64,000 bases of DNA, taken from Rallus limicola (Eukaryota; Chordata; Aves; Gruiformes; Rallidae). How positions within the stretch are numbered: the first letter of the stretch is position 1; each line of letters opens with the position of its first letter. The DNA lies in contig JAKCOZ010000011.1 in assembly GCA_022605955.1 (NCBI GenBank), forward strand, positions 6,515,990 to 6,579,989, in the 5' to 3' direction. The translations under genes and the position numbers were made by a program. The notes beneath the pieces were generated by a model. The model searched no databases. It saw nothing but the letters and a program-made list of their open reading frames with translations, and was not told the DNA's origin. Below, in pieces: positions 61,041-64,000 of the stretch.

Positions 61041-64000
61041 TCAGTCTGACTTACATTGGTGAGAAAAAGCATGTAATGTCGTTGGCTATCATCCCCTAGG
61101 TAGCTCCACCATAAATAAAAAGCTCAGAAACTGATCAGTTTGTCTTCATCTGAAATACAACTATTAAGTTTAAGAGGTGCTCCTTCTAATTTGATCCAAA
61201 ACAGCAGCTAAAGAGCAGCACACAGGCTCCAAACAGCTTGAGGAAATGCATCCTTCCCTCACGTAGGCATATTCTAATAGTGACAGATTTGTGTGAGCAA
61301 CTCCTGAGGCATGACAGCACCTGAAGACACCATCTTAAGAGACAAAGATACTTCACTTTGACAGCGTGCTTACCAATTGCAGATTGAAGGAAAGGACACA
61401 GTCCCCTTATAGAAAAGATGGTTTTACAGAATAGCAATATATGCTTAACAGAAGGGTTACTATCCAGAAACCCTGAGGGCTACATGTTGGAACTTACTGT
61501 TAGAAAACACACATACCCACCCTTAAGAATAATCAGAATCATGCCCTTCGGCTCTCCACCACAACTGCTTTATCAAGAAAGATAAAAGGACCAGCACCTT
61601 CCATTCAGTCACACTGTCTAGCCAAAAATAACAGTCTCAATTTTGCTCTATCTTGTCCACATAAGTAGTCCCATCAGTTTTCCAAGAGACATGTGGCAAA
61701 TCCCTGGGTTTGAGTAATTTTATTTTTAGCTTCTTCACAATAAGACTTCCATGACCCAACCAAGTCAGTGCTGCACACTCCTAAAACATCTGTCCCTACC
61801 ATTAACAGGTTATATGACAAACCATCAGAACACAGGACAGTGATGGGGACACTGCTGAATATAATCCCAACTTTGCAACAGGATTGTGGATAATCTATTT
61901 TTCCATACCTTTGTTATTCCTTAAAACCAAAGGGCTCAGTATTTTCTAGTCACACTGTAAAGTGGGTACAATTTTATTCTCTGCACGAAGGAGCAGGGTG
62001 TCCATGATGGGAGCAGAGATGAGCAAAAGCACCTCCTTCAGTGGTAGCAAGCTGTTAGCACACTGAAGCTAAGCCATCCCATGCAAATCCCTAAATGCCC
62101 CTCTTATCAGCCCAGCTATCCAGGGCATTCTCCTGATCTAAGTAGAGATTTCCTTCCAAGAACACAGGTCTGAAAGGTAGAAAATATTTTTCAACCAGAT
62201 GCTCTGTTACTGTAGTAAAATCAGATATATATCTGGCTAGTACTTATTTATATGCCCCTGTACTTTGGCCAGTGTTTATGATCAGGCAGTCACTCCTGAG
62301 CAGCTTTCTTTGAGCCAGATGGCACCACTTGTCTCCAGACCCCAGGGCCCACAACTCTTCGGACTCCCTCTATGACCTTAAGTTGCCAGCCAGGAGAAAA
62401 AACTCAAGCCTGGCCTGATACAGTTTCATCATCTGTAAAGGAGGTGGCCTTCAGCTGCAAGAATTCCTTATCCTCAAAAAATGAGGGTCCAAACTCAGGC
62501 TCCCTATAAATGCCATCACTGCTCTTGGCAGGCAGCTCAGACTCCTTTCTAAGCAGCAACATACAGCCACACGATATTGTCAGAGGGTGTATCTGATACA
62601 GGACACAGCAAGAACAAAGTGAATCAGCTTATGCACAGTATGGGTGTACGTGCAGCTGAGTGTTCCCTCAAGGTTGCTGCAAGCCCATAGTGACTCAGGC
62701 ACAAACTGGACCTTACATTATATCTGATACAAAGCAGTTAAATGCCTTCAAATTAAAAGAAAATAAGTGTTATAAACCTCTCTTTTGTGAGTATGCTGCT
62801 TAGATATTTATATGCTAAAAGTTTGAACTTGACAGCTCAGCCTCTCAGGCACTTCACGTAATGTAAGTTAATTAACAGCATGAATTGTTTACCTTTATAC
62901 TGTTGGCATGCCAAAGCCACTCAAGTTTATATATTCAAACATTATTTAGGCAGCAAGTCCACATACCATATCTAAACAACTGTTTACAGTGAGAGGTTTA
63001 TCTGGCTTTCTTTAGTAGCTAACTTGTAAGTTTACAAACCATTTACACCTCCGTTTTCCTCCTAGAAGCACAGGTCACAAGTAAAGCTTGAAGATGCATT
63101 GTAAAAACTTTACTTTCTGTAGAACAGATAACACATACATTGGATCAATAGGTAATTGAAGATATGATTGTTAGCAGCATTTATTAGTTATGATTGTGTG
63201 AGATTTTAAACTTTAGTTTTGTAACAACAATATTTGGTATTGAATTCATGTGTGCTCTTATCCTGCAGCACCAGTTAATAATAGAAAGGATTACTGGTAT
63301 TAATCAACTGGGAACACAAGTACATGTTCTGCTGGAATAATAAAAATCATAATCAGCTCTCCAGGTCCTTGGATTTAATGAGAAATCTAAGGTAATCCCA
63401 TCCAGTTAAATATAGACTAATGGGAGTAACTGCTTACCTGCAAAACAGAGCTGTTCAAATCTTGACACTGACAGAGTTTACAGTCATGCACACAGAACAC
63501 AATATCCACCTCCACAACCCAGCTGCTATTCTTAAGAGACATCCTTAAGTCCTGCAAGTCTTTGGGGATTGCTATCCCACGTACTTACATAATCACCCAT
63601 TCCATTTTCTAACTAAGCCATCAGCTAAATACTAGAATCCAGCTCTCAAAAGGGAAAGCTCAGGAGTAAGTGGGGATAGAACTGCTGCAGGATGAAGAGA
63701 GATTCTCTAGCTCTAGGCAGGCTTTTGTTTTCTTCCTTTAAACCCAGACTTCCAGACCCCTCTAACTTTAATGAAGTTCTTTACCAGATTAGTTATAAAA
63801 TTTCACAAAATGGCACAACAAACACAAGTTGATCAGCAAAAGGGGCTTAAATACAATAGAATGGTGCATTGTTTTCCAAGGCTGAAATTTAGGATTTTTT
63901 TATTTATATATAAATACGTTAATTTTGTTTAGTGCTGTGGTGTGAACTTTTCATCTGTATTATTCGAACACAAGACATCATTATAGAAGATAAAGTTGCC
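61041..64000. other. Unannotated right end of the window
   Basis: About 3 kb, AT-rich, without recognised repeats. No exon is identified. The 83-codon minus-strand frame at 61186-61437 is Cys/Leu-rich without a known domain. Confidence 0.6.

Overview
This window reads as non-coding DNA from a bird, either intergenic or inside very large introns. The main evidence is more than two dozen copies or fragments of CR1, the non-LTR retrotransposon that dominates avian genomes. They lie on both strands, are mostly 5'-truncated, and many end in the CR1 3' octamer (ATTCTRTG, or CAYAGAAT on the other strand). I found no mammalian-type SINE or L1, no recognisable LTR element or DNA transposon, no rRNA or tRNA gene, and no host protein-coding gene I could defend. 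Crocodilians and turtles also carry CR1, so 'bird' is a strong inference and not proof. I cannot fix the order.

Layout. Positions 1-16.4 kb are CR1-rich: a 5'-truncated (-) piece at the left edge, (+) copies at about 0.47, 6.3, 6.7, 7.9, 13.8, 14.7 and 16.35 kb, (-) copies at 4.1 and 12.4 kb, and mosaics at 2.4-2.9 and 9.0-9.7 kb. The 12.4-13.2 kb copy is the best preserved, with a 112-codon open stretch of ORF2. From 16.4 to 30.5 kb the only CR1 is a roughly 50-bp fossil at 19.8 kb; the 19.84-30.50 kb part has no recognised interspersed repeat and holds a 51-bp x 3 minisatellite at 28.2 kb. From 30.5 to 48.2 kb CR1 is dense again, including a 5'-to-5' abutted pair at 41.7-43.3 kb. From 48.25 to 58.68 kb is a second CR1-poor block with an exact 61-bp tandem duplication at 51.96 kb. 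A CR1 3' tail (58.68 kb) and a (-) CR1 copy (60.5 kb) follow, and the last 3 kb hold nothing I recognise.

How the parts relate. There is no operon or pathway here. The only protein-coding remnants are decayed CR1 ORF2 segments (EN-RT linker, RT core, C-terminal region), broken by stops, frameshifts and deletions, plus many open frames that are antisense readings of CR1 or chance. The main candidates for host function are non-coding: a perfect everted nuclear-receptor-type repeat at 1.37 kb, TAAT-core clusters at 2.1 and 11.9 kb, and parts of the 19.84-30.50 kb repeat-poor block. All need cross-species alignment or chromatin data. I found no previously undescribed biological system; the findings are structural oddities and regulatory hypotheses.
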